From: DASRSS01 sp963799045
GTDB lineage: Bacteria > Actinomycetota > Actinomycetes > Mycobacteriales > Jatrophihabitantaceae
DNA: 64,000 bases
Direction: 5' to 3'
Assembly: GCA_963799045.1 (NCBI GenBank)
Contig: CAWCVN010000007.1
Location: forward strand, 620,001 to 684,000
Below the pieces are notes generated by a model. That model saw only the letters and a program-made list of their open reading frames with translations, ran no database searches and was not told the DNA's origin. Position numbers and translations under genes: made by a program. Each line of letters opens with the position of its first letter. Within the stretch, counting starts at the first letter, position 1. Below are positions 1 to 12,397 of the stretch, piece by piece.

Positions 1-263
1 CTGGCCGGAGGCCGCCGAGCCACTGGCGCGCGAGCCGTCGCGGCCCCGAAAATGGCGAACGCGCCGAGCAGCAGCCCCCACAGCCCGGCCAGCACGCCGA
101 GTTCGACCCGCTTCGTGGACTGCGTGCTGGTGACGATCAGCCAGACCCCGATGGCCCCGAGCACCACGGCCAGGCCGAACGCGACTGCGCGCAGCACCGT
201 GCCGGCGCGCACACCGGACACAGCGGCCGCGCTGTGGTTCGTCTCACCATGGGGCTGCGGCAC
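1..263 (-). CDS. Small membrane protein of unknown function, partial (runs off the window edge)
   Basis: The reading frame begins at a GTG, with a TAA stop three codons upstream in frame, and stays open to the first base of the window. The first 25 or so residues are hydrophilic. Two hydrophobic stretches follow: one beginning LRAVAFGLAVVLGAIGVWL and one containing VLAGLWGLLLGAFAIFG. They are separated by a short loop containing TSTQSTKRVE, so this looks like a two-segment integral membrane protein. It lies directly downstream of folK and DUF3180 on the same strand, so it may be the last visible gene of the folate operon. I do not recognise a family. Confidence 0.6.
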   Translation of the reverse strand, partial: MPQPHGETNHSAAAVSGVRAGTVLRAVAFGLAVVLGAIGVWLIVTSTQSTKRVELGVLAGLWGLLLGAFAIFGAATARAPVARRPPA

Positions 264-317
264 CGCACCAGCTTAGACAACGCCGCTGGGGGCGCCGACC
301 GCCCTGCGCCGTTTCTG

Positions 318-801
318 CTACGAATCCTCGTCGTCCTTGCGGTCGCTGTTCGGGTCGATGCCGGCACGTTCGAGCAGCAGACCGCGATGTGACCAGCACG
401 CTCGAGGCCAGCAGGAACGCGCGCGACCCGGGTGTCGTGTGCCGCTGCCTGTCACCCGGCCGGCGTCGGGCAGCACGCGCGGCGAGCAGCGCGCACGGCG
501 CCGCCCGACGACCGCCGGCGCCGACCAGCGAGGAGGACTTGCCCAGCGCGACGCTGCGGGCGATCGCGATCGCCTCCATCGGCTTGGCGCTCGGGTCGTG
601 GCGCACCGCCGCGCGCACCCGGCGCGCCACGACGAACTCCACCAGCGCCAGCGCCGCGAGCGGCACCGGCACGAAGTAGCCCAGGGTCGGCATCGAGTCG
701 TAGGCGATGCGCAGCAGCACGTACAGGTCATCCCGAAGATGACCATCGGCACCGCCAGGTCCACCGGCCCGGTGCGCCGCATGCCGCGGCGTCTGCGTCA
801 T
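318..801 (-). CDS. DUF3180 family membrane protein, frameshifted
   Basis: Conserved pieces of a DUF3180 protein lie in successive frames. The N-terminus (DLAVPMVIFGMTC) is in one frame. The centre, with YVLLRIAYDSMPTLGYFVP, LAALALVEFVVARRVRAAV and AIAIARSVALGKSSSLVGA, is in a second. The tail, LLLERAGIDPNSDRKDDEDS, returns to the first frame before a TAG stop. At least two indels are needed to join them. The ATG overlaps the folK stop as ATGA, so translational coupling is likely; an alternative start is the ATG at 782. DUF3180 genes follow folK in many actinobacteria. The function is unknown; the protein is expected in the membrane. Confidence 0.65.
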
Positions 802-1286
802 CGCAGCGTCGCCTCCACCGGCGCCACCGCGGCGACCTCGTCGGCCGGCAGCTCCGCGACCAGCTCCGCGACCGGGCGGCCGCCGAGCCGGGCCTCGGGG
901 TCGGACGTCCAGCCACGGCACCAGCACGAAGGCCCGCTCGGCGGCGCGCGGGTGCGGCAGGGTCAGCTCCGGGTCGTCGCTGATGCTGTCCGTCCACGTC
1001 GATCACGTCGACGTCGAGCGTGCGCGGGCCCCACCGGACCTCGCGGGTGCGCCCGGCGGCCTGCTCGGCGGCCTGCGCGCGCCGCAGCCAGTCGCGGCGG
1101 CGTCGCGTCGCCGGCAGACGAGCACCGCGTTGAGGTAGTCGCGGCTGCGGCACCGGCCCCCACGGCGGGGTCGCGTACACCGGCGAGACCGCCTGCAGCC
1201 ACGGCCGCAGCTGGCGTCGACCGCGCCCTGCAGCAGGGCGGCCCGGTCGCCAGGTTGGACCCGATCGAGTAGACGCACACGCTCAT
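798..1286 (-). CDS. folK: 2-amino-4-hydroxy-6-hydroxymethyldihydropteridine pyrophosphokinase, frameshifted
   Basis: HPPK transfers pyrophosphate from ATP to the pterin before condensation with pABA. The start MSVCVYSIGSNL matches the usual FolK opening and overlaps the folB stop (ATGA). VYATPPWGPVPQ, RDYLNAVLV and the signature RTREVRWGPRTLDVDVI are all present but in different frames, and the tail VEATLR ends at a TGA that overlaps the next gene. Several single-base indels are required. Gene order folE-folP-folB-folK and the conserved signature support the call; the broken frame is probably a sequence error, because every block is well conserved. Confidence 0.72.
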
Positions 1287-1671
1287 GGCCGCGGGCTCTC
1301 GCGCCGGATGCGCACGGCGACGTCGGTGAACGACAGCGGGATCGGCGCCTGCGGCTTGTGCACGGTGACGGTGGCCGCGGACGACCCGGGCGTCGGCCAG
1401 GCACACGTCGGCCAGCCGCGCGGCGAGCGTCTCGAGCAGGTGCACCGGCTCGCCGCCGACCACGTCGGCCAGGCGCGCGGCCAGCGTGCCGTAGTCGACG
1501 GTGTCGGCCAGCGTCGTCGGACGCCGCGGCCGGCCGGGTGTCGAGCTCGAGCTCGACGTCGACGACGAAGTCCTGGCCGTCGGTGCGCTCGGCGTCGAAC
1601 ACGCCGTGCCGGCCGAACACCCGCAGCCCGGTCAACGTGATCGATCCGGTCAGCGCACCGCTAGCCCCCAC
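1283..1671 (-). CDS. folB: Dihydroneopterin aldolase, frameshifted
   Basis: FolB cleaves dihydroneopterin to 6-hydroxymethyldihydropterin and glycolaldehyde in tetrahydrofolate synthesis. ITLTGLRVFGRHGVFDAER and QDFVVDVELELDT give the typical N-terminal half. HLLETLAARLADVCLAD continues in another frame. TVTVHKPQAPIPLSFTDVAV followed by RIRRESPRP ends at a TGA overlapping the folK ATG. At least two indels separate these blocks. The GTG start is the nearest in-frame candidate; it borders a palindromic element at 1670-1731. The gene is part of the folate operon. Confidence 0.7.
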
Positions 1672-1731
1672 TTTGTGCACCTGGGGGCCGCGATCCGGGC
1701 CGATTTGTGGCCCCGGGGTGCACAAGGTCGG
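1670..1731. repeat. Nested palindrome, family A copy 1
   Basis: A 62-bp element has outer arms TTTGTGCA and TGCACAAGG and inner arms GGGGCC and GGCCCC. The same layout and much of the same sequence (TTGTGCA, TGGGGGCCGC, GGGCC, TGCACAAGGTCGG) recurs at 43180-43242. It lies between folP and folB inside the folate operon. Confidence 0.55.
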
Positions 1732-1738
1732 CCGGTGA

Positions 1739-2566
<828 letters not shown>

Positions 2567-2580
2567 CGTGGTCCGGTCGC

Positions 2581-3184
2581 CTACCTGCCCGAGCACCAGG
2601 CTCATCGCCTCGGCGCGCGTGCGCGGATCGGACTTGAACGTGCCGCGCACGGCGGAGGTCACGGTCATCGAGCCGGGCTTGCGGATGCCCCGCATCGCCA
2701 TGCACAGGTGCTCGGCCTGCACGACGACGATCACGCCGCGCGGTTCGAGCCGGCGCATGACCGCGTCGGCGATCTGCGAGGTCAACCGCTCCTGCACCTG
2801 CGGGCCGCCGCGCGTAGAGGTCGACCAGCCGGGCCAGCTTCGACAGCCCGGTGATCCGCCCGTCGCTGCCGGGGATGTAGCCGACGGCCGCGGTGCCGTG
2901 GAAGGGCACCAGGTGGTGCTCGCAGGTGGAGTACAGCGGGATGTCCTTGACCAGCACGAGCTCGTCGTGGTTGGCGTCGAAGGTGGTCTGCAGCACGTCG
3001 TCGGGCTCGACGAACAGCCCGCCGAACACCTCGGCGAACGCCCGCGCCACCCGGGCCGGTGTGTCCTGCAGACCGTCGCGCTCGGGATTCTCGCCGACGC
3101 GCGATCAGCAGCTCGCGCACCGCGGCCTCGGCGCGGGGCAGGTCGAGTTCCTGCTGCGGCTGGCTCGCTGCCCGCCTCGCTCAC
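2581..3184 (-). CDS. folE: GTP cyclohydrolase I, frameshifted
   Basis: FolE converts GTP to dihydroneopterin triphosphate, the first folate step. Visible blocks are LDLPRAEAAVRELLIA, VGENPERDGLQDTPARVA, the zinc-site region STCEHHLVPFHGTAAVGY, then QVQERLTSQIADAVMRRL and EHLCMAMRGIRKPGSMTV in other frames. The end RTRAEAMSLVLG is one base out of phase with a TAG at 2583. Three or more indels are implied. The likely GTG start overlaps the proposed ftsH stop (GTGA), so folE is probably translated from the ftsH mRNA. Confidence 0.72.
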
Positions 3185-5452
3185 TGTCCGTACGGCGGGT
3201 TCGGCGGCTAGGACCGGGCCTCCGCCCGCCATCGGCGGCCGGCGGTGGCGGCGGGGGCGGGTAGTCTCGGCGGCGGGAGCGGGCCTCCGCCCGCCGACGG
3301 GGCCGGCGGAGGCGGCGGGGGCGGGTAGCTGCCGTAGCGGCGGGCCGGGCGGCGGCACGATGGGCCCGAAGGCGCCGGGCCGGGTGCCTGCTGCCCGCCG
3401 GGCGGCCGGCTGGCCGACCGGCTGCTGCGGCTGGCCCGGCTGACCGCCGTTGGTGTCGCCGTGCCCGCCGGGCCCGCCGGAGCCGTTGGGGGCACCGACG
3501 TTGGCCGGGGTGCCGCCGTTGACCGGCCGCTTGCGCAGCTGCACCGGGATCTCGACCGGCGGGCGGTCGCTGGGCGTGCGCTTGCCGAAGCCGGCGAAGG
3601 TGTTGTGCGGCGGCCGCTTGCGGACCGGCGCGAGGATGCGCTCGAGGTCGTCCTTGGCCAGCGTCTCCTTCTCGACCAGCTCGAGCACCATCTGGTCGAG
3701 CGCGTCGCGGTACTGGACCAGGATCTCCCACGCCTCGTCGTGCGCGCCCTCGATCAGCTCGCGCACCTCGGAGTCGATGTCCGCGGCGATGTCCTCGGAG
3801 TAGTCGCGCTGGTGCCCGTAGTCGCGGCCGATGAACGGCTCGGCGTCGCCGGTGCCGTACTTCACCGCGCCGAGCTTGGAGCTCATGCCGTACTCGGTGA
3901 CCATCGCGCGGGCCAGCCGGGTGGCCTTCTCGATGTCGTTGGACGCGCCGGTGGTCGGCTCGTGGAAGACGAGCTCCTCGGCGGCGCGACCGCCGAGGGC
4001 GTAGACGAGCTGGTCGAGGATCTCCGAACGGGTCTGCGTGTAGCGGTCCTCCAGCGGCAGCACGAGCGTGTGCCCGAGCGAGCGGCCGCGCGGCAGGATC
4101 GTCACCTTGTGCACCGGGTCGAGGTTCGGCATCGCCCACGCGGTGAGCGCGTGGCCGGCCTCGTGGTAGGCGGTGACCCGCTTCTCCTTGTCGCTCATCG
4201 CCTTGGTCTTGCGTTCCGGTCCGGCGATGACGCGGTCGATGGACTCCTCCAGCGCCTGCGTGGTGATCAACCGGCCGTTGTTGCGGGCGGTCAGCAGCGC
4301 GGCCTCGTTGATGACGTTGGCGAGGTCGGCACCGGTGAAGCCGGGCGTGCGCCGCGCGATGATGCCGAGGTCGACGTCGGCGGCGAACGGCTTGCCCTTC
4401 GCGTGCACCTTGAGGATGGCCTCGCGGCCGATGACGTCGGGCGCGCCGACGGCGATCTGCCGGTCGAAGCGGCCCGGGCGCAGCAGGGCCGGGTCGAGGA
4501 TGTCGGGGCGGTTCGTCGCGGCGATCAGGATGACCCCGCCCTTGACGTCGAAGCCGTCCATCTCGACCAGCAGCTGGTTCAGGGTCTGCTCGCGCTCGTC
4601 GTGGCCGCCGCCCATGCCGGCGCCGCGGTGCCGGCCGACGGCGTCGATCTCGTCGACGAACACGATCGCCGGCGCGTTCGACTTGGCCTGCTCGAACAGG
4701 TCGCGCACCCGGGAGGCACCGACACCGACGAACATCTCGACGAAGTCCGAACCGGAGATCGAGTAGAACGGCACGCCGGCCTCGCCGGCGACCGCGCGCG
4801 CGAGCAGCGTCTTACCGGTACCGGGCGGGCCGTACAGCAGCACGCCCTTGGGAATCTTCGCGCCGATCGCCTGGAACTTCGCGGGGTTGGCGAGGAACTC
4901 CTTGATCTCCTGCAGTTCCTCGATCGCCTCCTCGACCCCGGCGACGTCGGCGAAGGTGGTCTTGGGGGTGTCCTTGGTGACCAGCTTCGCCTTGCTGCGG
5001 CCGAAGCTCATCACGCGGCTGCCGCCGCCTTGCACCTGGCTCATGACGAAGAACAGCAGGCCGACGATTACCAGGATCGGCAGCAGGCTGATCAGCAACG
5101 ACAGCCAGGTATTCGTCTGCGGGACCTTGACGTTGAAGTCCAGCGACTTGTCGTTGGTGTTCTTGGCCTTCTCCAGGTCGGCGAGAATGTTGTCCGAGGC
5201 GTTGGCCGGGTACTGCGCGCTGATCTTCGAGTGGTTCTCGAACGACTGTTTGAGGTCCAGCTTCAGCAGCTGGGCCTTGTCGTCCATCGTGGCCTTGCTC
5301 ACGTTGCCCGACTGGACCTGCGCGATCGCGTCCGAGGTGGCCACGCCGTGGTAGGCGTTGCCGGTGCTGAGCAACGAGGGCAGCACGAAGATCGCGAACA
5401 GGATCAGCAGGCCCCACAACCACGGGGACCGGAGAATGCGCTTGCGATTCAT
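3181..5452 (-). CDS. ftsH: ATP-dependent zinc metalloprotease FtsH
   Basis: A membrane-anchored AAA+ protease that degrades misfolded and regulatory membrane proteins. Residues 11-29 and about 117-137 are transmembrane segments flanking a small extracytoplasmic domain. The AAA module has Walker A GPPGTGKT at 208-215, Walker B IVFVDEID near 263-270, and an arginine-finger region containing RPGRFDR. The zinc site is HEAGH at 430-434. The region to about residue 660 is intact in one frame. The proline/glycine-rich C-terminal tail is out of frame beyond about 3.4 kb; one frame ends at TAG 3210, and a PNPPYGQ-stop frame ends at 3181. The end is therefore approximate. It sits between hpt and folE. 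Confidence 0.93.
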
Positions 5453-5528
5453 ATCGATATCACGAACGGCGCTCCGCTCGCGTTCCTCCTGCTCCGACCT
5501 GACGGCTTCCCGCTAGGGACGGTACACG

Positions 5529-6090
5529 TCAACCTCCGTACACCGCGGGCCGCAGCCGCCCGATGTAGGGCAGGTCGCGATACCGCTCGGCGTAGTCGAG
5601 GCCGTATCCGACGACGAACTCGTTGGGGATGTCGAATCCAATGTATTTCACCGGGACGTCCACCTTGACGGCATCCGGCTTGCGCAACAGGGTCACGATC
5701 TCTATCGACGCCGGTTGCCGCGAGTGCAGATTCTTCAACAACCAGGACAACGTCAGACCCGAGTCGATTATGTCCTCGACGATAAGCACGTGCTGTCCGG
5801 AGATGTCCCGGTCGAGGTCTTTGAGGATGCGGACGACGCCGGACGAGGTCGTCGAGCTGCCGTAGGAGCTGACCGCCATGAACTCCATGGCCGAGGGCCG
5901 GTGCAGCGCCCGGGCCAGGTCGGACATGAACATGACCGCGCCCTTGAGCACCCCGACGAGCAGCGGTTCGCGCTCGGCGTAGTCGGCGTCGATCTCCTTG
6001 GCCAGCTCGGCGATCTTGTCCCGAATCTCGTCGGCGGACACGACGACGGCCTCGATGTCGCGGTCGAGTTCGGACCAGGTCGGCTCGTGG

Positions 6091-6098
<8 letters not shown>
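5529..6098 (-). CDS. hpt: Hypoxanthine phosphoribosyltransferase
   Basis: Salvages hypoxanthine or guanine with PRPP to form IMP or GMP in the cytoplasm. The 189-residue length is typical. The PRPP-binding motif VLIVEDIIDSGLT lies at about residues 104-116. VGVLKGAVMFMSDL (48-61) is the usual PPi-loop region. Translation starts at a GTG that overlaps the end of tilS by eight bases, giving the conserved tilS-hpt-ftsH order and coupled expression. Confidence 0.93.
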
Positions 6099-7134
<1,036 letters not shown>

Positions 7135-7151
7135 CGGCGGATGCGCGCCGC

Positions 7152-8223
7152 TCAGGCGTGCACGCGGGCGATCCACCGCTGCGGGTCGGCGATCTCGGCC
7201 TTGGTCGGCAGCGTCTCGCGCGAGCCCCACACCGCGTTGAAGTCCTCGAGGCCGACCCGGGCGACGACCGCGCGGACGAACGCGGCGCCGTCGACGTACT
7301 GGCGGGTCTTCGCCTCCATGCCCAGCAGCCGACGAAGCAGCCGGTCCAGCGGGTTGCCGCCCCTGCGCCGGCGCACCGCGAAGCGCTGCTCGATCGCGCG
7401 CTGCGACGGGATCACCGAGTCGTCCACCGCGTTCATCACGTACTCGGCGTGCCCCTCGACCAGCGACATGAACGCGCCGATCCGGTCGAGGATCTCGCGC
7501 TGCTCGGGCGTGGCGAGCAGCGCCATCAGCCCCTCGGCGGCACGGTCGGCGGTGCCGGTGCGGTCCTGGCGGCCGCGGACGGTCCTGCCCAGCTCGCCCA
7601 TCGCGGCCGACACGCGCCGGCGCAGCGCCGCCGGGTCGGTCTCGAGCGAATCGGTCAGCGCGCCGACCTCGTCGATCATGTGCTGGCGCAGCCACGGCAC
7701 GGCGGTGAACTGCACCCGGTGGGTGACCTCGTGCAGGCAGACCCACAGCCGGAAGTCAGACGGGTCGACGCGAAGCTGGCGCTCGACGGCGACGAGGTTC
7801 GGCGCGACGAGCAGCAGCTGGCCGCCCGGGCGGTCGAAGAACTCGAACTGGCCGAGGACCTTGCCGGACAGGAAGCCCAGCACGGCGCCGACCTGCGCGC
7901 CGGTGAGGCGGCCGCCGACGCGCTCGCCGAGCTGGCTGATCGTGTTGCTCCGAGCGCAGCTTGTCGATGACCGGCGCCAGCACGACCCGCATCCCGCCGG
8001 CGTTGGCGTCGATCCAGGCCGCGCGGTCGATGACCCGCGTGGCGGCGGTGACCGGCGGCTCGCTCAGGCGGGTGAGTTCGGCGACGTGGTCGGCGGCGCG
8101 CGCCGCGCAGTGGTACAGCTCGCCGACGGTGTGCTCGGCCATCGCCCGCGGCACGTTGGGCGGCGCCGGGCTCAGCCGCCGCCCGACCTGGGCGGCGAGG
8201 TCCCAGTCGATGAGGCCGGCCAT
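7152..8223 (-). CDS. Zinc-dependent metalloprotease-like DUF2342 / F420-biosynthesis-associated protein, frameshifted
   Basis: The N-terminal part MAGLIDWDLAAQVGRRLSP to about residue 90 (VIDKLRSE) is in one frame. From LGFLSGKVLGQFEFFDRPGG the rest continues in another, so one indel lies near 7940-7955. The second half has HEVTH inside LWVCLHEVTHRVQF, an HExxH-type metal site, and ends QRWIARVHA. These features fit the actinobacterial DUF2342 family, often named coenzyme F420 biosynthesis-associated; its substrate is not established. TAGGGT lies six bases upstream of the ATG, suggesting a leaderless promoter. The tilS gene follows immediately. Confidence 0.75.
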
Positions 8224-9672
8224 AGGTCGACCCTAACCGCCCCGCGATGTGCGCCCGCGAGTGGTCGCGCCTCGCGGTGCACCGGCACGTCATGGCAACC
8301 GCAGCCGGCCAGGGCCGCGACGGCCCGGTCCAGGGCCGCGTCGGCGGCCGAGGTCGAGGGCGCCTGGTCGGCGATGAACGCGAAAGCCAGCAGCCGACCG
8401 GAGCGGTCGTGCACCAGCCCGGCCAGCGAGGCCACCCCGGTGAGGGTCCCGGTCTTGGCCCGCACCGCGCCCGCGGCCCGTGCCGCGCCGCTGCCGGCGA
8501 GGTACCGGTCGGCCAGCGTGCCCGACCACCCGCCGACCGGCAGCGCGGCGAGCACGTCGTGCAGCTGCGGGTGCGCGGCGCCGGTCAGCACCCGCAGCAC
8601 GGCGGTCAGCGACGCGGGCGAGAGCCGGTCCGAGGCGGCCAGGCCGCTGCCGTCGTGCATCCCGGCACCGACGCGGACGCCGAGCCCGGCCAGCTCCGTG
8701 CGCACCGCGTCCGCGGCGCCGGCGAACGAGGCGGGCTTGCCCAGGGCGACGGCGACCTGGCGGGCGAGCACCTCGGCGATGACGTTGTCCGACTGTTGCA
8801 GCATCTGCTCGACCAGGTCGCTCAGCGGCGCCGAGCGGACGCTGGCCAGCTGCCGCGCCCCGGCCGGTGCCGTCCCGCGGGTGACCGGGGCGGACGGGAC
8901 CCCGCCGCGGTGGCGAGCGCGTGGCCCGCCGCGAGGTCGGGCGTGGCGCTGCGCACTGCGTCGCCGGGTGCGGCGCGGCCGCCGTCGGCCATCGCCGCGG
9001 TGATGGCCGAGGCGTAGGTCGACGGCACGTCCTCGGGCGCCCAGTCGGGCGAGATCGACGGCCCGGTGAACAGCGCGTCGTCGACGACCACCCGCTGCAC
9101 GCGCACGTGCTGCGCGCGCAGCTGGGCGGCGAGCCGGCCGATGCGGGCCGCGCCGGGGTAGGCGCCGGCCGTGCCCGTCGCGGCGGCGGTCAGGGTCGGG
9201 TCGCCGCCGCCGACCAGCACGACCGTGCCCGGCTTCGCCCCGGCGACGACGGTCGTGGTGAACCGGTGCGCGGCGGGGTAGGCGGTGAGCACCGCGGTCG
9301 CGGTCAGCAGCTTGGCCGTCGAGGCCGGTGGCGCGGTCCGGGCGGCGCCGCGGTCCAGCAGCACGGTGCCGCTGCGCGGCGTCGACGACCTGCCCGAGCA
9401 GGCTCGGCGCCCAGGGCCGTCGCGGCCAGCGGTGCCGACAGCGCGCGCCGCACCCCGGCCGGGCGCGGTTCGGGCGCCGGCGTCGCGGGCGGCGGGGCCG
9501 GCGGGCTCATGGTCGCGCCGGCCAGCGCGCTCGGCGGCGCGGGCGCCGTCGGGGGCGGGATGCGGTGGTGGCGCAGCGCGTGCGTCTCGAAGTACCCGGC
9601 CGCCCCGCCGCCGGCCGTTAGCAGAACCAACATCGTCACGAACGCAGGAGTGCGCGCTCGCGTCCAGGCCAT
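8172..9672 (-). CDS. dacB: D-alanyl-D-alanine carboxypeptidase/endopeptidase (S13, PBP4 type), frameshifted
   Basis: Trims peptidoglycan stem peptides outside the membrane. The N-terminus has a hydrophobic segment (FVTMLVLLTAGGGAAGYF) serving as signal or anchor, then a proline/alanine-rich linker. The SxxK motif STAKLL lies in a second frame, and SDN (LQQSDNVIAEVLARQ) and KTG (RAKTGTLTGVAS) in a third. Two indels are needed, near 9.38 kb and 8.85 kb. The last frame runs to 8172 and overlaps the next gene by 52 bases, so the true end may be slightly earlier. TAGTGT eight bases before the ATG may be a -10 box. The gene is divergent from ppa. Confidence 0.82.
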
Positions 9673-9747
9673 GGTCAGTCACACTAATGTCCGATGGACG
9701 CGGCCGGCCGCTGGTGCCGGCGAGCAGACAGAGAGCAGGAATACGCC

Positions 9748-10254
9748 GTGGAGCCGTTCGACGTCCTGATCGAGATCCCGCGCGGGAGCCGCAACAAGTA
9801 CGAGGTCGACCATGTCAGCGGTCGGATGCGGCTGGACCGGACGCTGTTCACCTCGACGCAGTACCCGGCCGACTACGGCTACATCGAGAACACCCTGGGC
9901 CAGGACGGCGACCCGCTCGACGCGCTGGTGCTGCTGCAGGGCGACCCGCTGTTCCCGGGCGTGCTGGTCCGCTGCCGGGCGATCGGGATGTTCCGGATGA
10001 CCGACGAGCGCGGCGCCGACGACAAGGTGATCGCGGTGCCGGCCACCGACCCGCGGCTGGAGCATCTGCGCGACATCCACCACGTGCCCGAGTTCGACCG
10101 GCTGGAGATCCAGCACTTCTTCGAGGTGTACAAGGACCTCGAGCCGGGTAAGAGCGTCGAGGGCGCCGAGTGGGTGGGCCGGGCGCAGGCCGAGGAGGAG
10201 ATCGCCGCCTCCCGCCAGCGGCTGCTGGACCACCCCGAACTGGCCGCGCACTGA
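9748..10254 (+). CDS. ppa: Inorganic diphosphatase
   Basis: Hydrolyses pyrophosphate released by biosynthetic reactions. The 168-residue protein starts at GTG (VEPFDVLIEIPRGSRNKYE), preceded by the purine-rich GAGCAGGA. The family signature DGDPLD lies at residues 53-58, and the substrate-binding KYEVD and YPADYGYIENT are present. The frame is open further upstream, but the conserved N-terminus decides for this start. It is divergent from dacB with 75 bp between them, and stands alone. Confidence 0.94.
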   Translation: MEPFDVLIEIPRGSRNKYEVDHVSGRMRLDRTLFTSTQYPADYGYIENTLGQDGDPLDALVLLQGDPLFPGVLVRCRAIGMFRMTDERGADDKVIAVPATDPRLEHLRDIHHVPEFDRLEIQHFFEVYKDLEPGKSVEGAEWVGRAQAEEEIAASRQRLLDHPELAAH

Positions 10255-10325
10255 GGAACCGACCCCACGCGGCTTCGGCGACTCGAGGGATGGTCTGTCC
10301 GGGGAATTCGATGGGCGAGGGATAG

Positions 10326-10341
10326 CGAACAGTTATGTTCG
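10326..10341. promoter_or_regulatory. Inverted repeat CGAACA-N4-TGTTCG upstream of the SDR operon (candidate TetR operator)
   Basis: Perfect 6-bp arms (CGAACA, TGTTCG) are separated by GTTA and end 16 bases before the SDR ATG. An identical pair of arms lies at 13808-13823, 13 bases before the esterase start. The TetR gene at 11781 is in the operon this site precedes, so autoregulation is the simple reading. Confidence 0.6.
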
Positions 10342-10357
10342 TGGATAGGGTGGAGCG

Positions 10358-11243
10358 ATGCGCAGACCCACGTTCACCACGTTCGACGGCAAGCGCGTGC
10401 TCGTCACCGGCGCGGGCAGCGGCATCGGCAGGGCCACCGCGATCGCCGCGGCCGCCGAGGGCGCCGAGGTGTTCCTGACCGACCTCAACGAGCTGGCGCT
10501 GGCCGCGACGGCCGCCGAGATCGAGCAGGCCGGCGGCCGGGTCGGCTACGCCAAGGCCGCCGACGTCGCCTCCTACGAGCAGGTCCGGGCGATGGCCGAG
10601 GAGATCCACGCCCAGTCCGGCAGCATGGACGTCGTCATGAACATCGCCGGCATCGCGATCTGGGGCACCGTCGAGAACCTCGAGCACCGGCACTGGCAGA
10701 AGCACGATCGACGTCAACCTGATGGGCCCGATCCACGTCCTGGAATCGTTCGTGCCGGCGATGATCGCGGCCGGCCGGGGTGGGCACATCGTGAACATCT
10801 CCTCGGCCGCGGGGCTGATCGGCATCCCGTGGCACGCCGCCTACAGCGCCAGCAAGTTCGGGGTGCGCGGGATCAGCGAGGTGCTGCGCTTCGACCTGCG
10901 CCGGCACGGCATCGGCGTCAGCGTGGTGTGCCCGGGCGCGGTCGACACCGGGCTGACCAAGACGATCGAGATCGCCGGGATCGACACCGGCGGCGAGAGC
11001 TTCGGCCGGCTGCGCGCCCGCTTCCGCCGGCACGCCGAGACGCCCGAGCACGCGGCCGAAGCGATCCTGCGCGGCATCCGGCGCAACCGCTACCTGGTGT
11101 ACACCTCCTGGGACATCCGGGCGATCCACGAGATCAAGAACAAGGTCGAGCCGCTGTACGTGGTGATCATGCGGGTGATCAACCGCCTCGCGAACCGGGC
11201 GATGCCGATGCCGGCGGTCGGCCAGAGCGGCACCACTCGGTGA
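10358..11243 (+). CDS. Short-chain dehydrogenase/reductase, frameshifted
   Basis: An NAD(P)-dependent oxidoreductase of the classical SDR fold. The cofactor motif TGAGSGIG is at about residues 17-24, NIAGIA follows at about residue 92, and the active-site YSASK lies in the second frame. The frame changes near 10.705 kb (...HWQK to DVNLMGPIHVLESF), implying one indel. GGAG precedes the ATG. The stop overlaps a GTG of the next gene. With the downstream decarboxylase-like and TetR genes it forms a three-gene operon preceded by the 10326 operator; the substrate is unknown. Confidence 0.8.
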
Positions 11244-11784
11244 CGGCACCGCGGATCGCGCCGGGCGGTCCGCGCGAAGCGCGGGTCCGTTCGCGTGGAC
11301 GTTCGCCCGCCTCGCCGGCCGCGTCACCGGCACCACCCCGCCGAACCTGTTCCTGACGATGGGCCGCGCGCACAAGCTGTTCCGCGGCTGGCTGCGCTTC
11401 GCCGGCCGGCTGATGCCGGGTGGGCGGCTGCCGCGCCGCGACACCGAGCTGGCGATCCTGCGCGTGGCGCACCTGCGCGGCTGCGCGTACGAGTTCGACC
11501 ACCACGTGCAGCTGGGCCGCCGCGCGGGCCTCGGGCCGCGGGAGGTCGACCGGGTCCGGCAGGGGCCGGACGCCGACGGCTGGAGCCCGCGCGAGCGGGC
11601 ACTGCTGGCCGCCGCCGACATGCTGCACGCCCAGCAGGACCTCGACGACCCGACCTGGGCGGCGCTGCGCGAGCACCTCGACGAGGCGCTGGCGATCGAG
11701 TTCGTGCTGCTCGTCGCGCACTACGAGATGCTGGCGACCTTCATCGCCACGCTGCGCATCACGCCGGACCGGGACCGCCGGTGA
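11240..11784 (+). CDS. Carboxymuconolactone decarboxylase (AhpD-like) family protein, frameshifted near its start
   Basis: From WTFARLAGRVTGTTPPNLFL to the end (ITPDRDRR) the frame is intact. It has the helical core with ELAILRVAHLRGCAYEFDHH and AADMLHAQQDL typical of the CMD fold. A GTG overlapping the SDR stop (GTGA) gives VTAPRIAPGGPREA in another frame, so an indel near 11.26 kb is likely; the intact part alone could start at ATG 11359. Substrate unknown. Such genes commonly pair with SDRs and TetR regulators in catabolic operons. Confidence 0.68.
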
Positions 11785-12397
11785 GCGGCCGGGCCCAGCT
11801 GCCCCGGGGGCGGCACAAGCTCAGCCGCGCCGAGGTCACCGGCTCGCAGCGCGCGCGGATGCTGCAGGCGATGGCCGAGGCGATGGCCGAGCGCGGCTAC
11901 GTCGGCACCCCGGTCGCGGAGATCATCCGCCGCGCGGGCGTCTCGCGCGAGACGTTCTACCAGCAGTTCTCCTCGAAGCAGGACTGCTTCCTGGCCGGCC
12001 TCGAGGACGCGATCGGGCGGCTGGGCACGGCGATGAGCGCCGCGCTGCGGATGGACGGCGAGCCGGTCGAGCGCTTCGACCGCTGATCGGCATCTACCTC
12101 GAGGCGCTGGCGCTCGAGCCCGCGACGGCGCGGCTGTTCCTGATCGAGGTCTACGCCGCCGGCCCCGAGGTCGCGCGGCGGCGCGCGCAGCTGCAGCAGC
12201 AGTTCCTGGACGGGCTGACCGAGATCTTCGGCGCGCGCACCGAGCAGGGGCGCTTCGCCTGCCGCGCGCTGATGGCGGCGATCATCGCGATGGTCACCTC
12301 GGCGCTGGCCGCCGGCGATGTCGACGAGCTGCGCGGGCTGCGCGCTCCCCTGGTCGGCCTGGTCCGCGCCGCGGTGCCGCTGCTCAACTCACCGTGA
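11781..12397 (+). CDS. TetR/AcrR family transcriptional regulator, frameshifted
   Basis: The N-terminal DNA-binding domain is clear: RARMLQAMAEAMAERGYVGT, then the helix-turn-helix VAEIIRRAGVSRETFYQQF and SSKQDCFLAG. After FDR the frame shifts (near 12.085 kb) and the ligand-binding half continues with GIYLEALALEPATARLFLIE to VPLLNSP. The GTG start overlaps the upstream stop. Its 3' end overlaps the converging esterase by 14 bp. The CGAACA-N4-TGTTCG repeats before its own operon and before the esterase are the likely targets; this is inferred from position only. Confidence 0.75.

Noticed and set aside
3461..5668. 735-codon open frame on the plus strand opposite ftsH
   Set aside because: Composition is a mirror of the ftsH coding strand (His/Arg/Asp/Val-rich, no family motifs); GC bias keeps antisense frames open.
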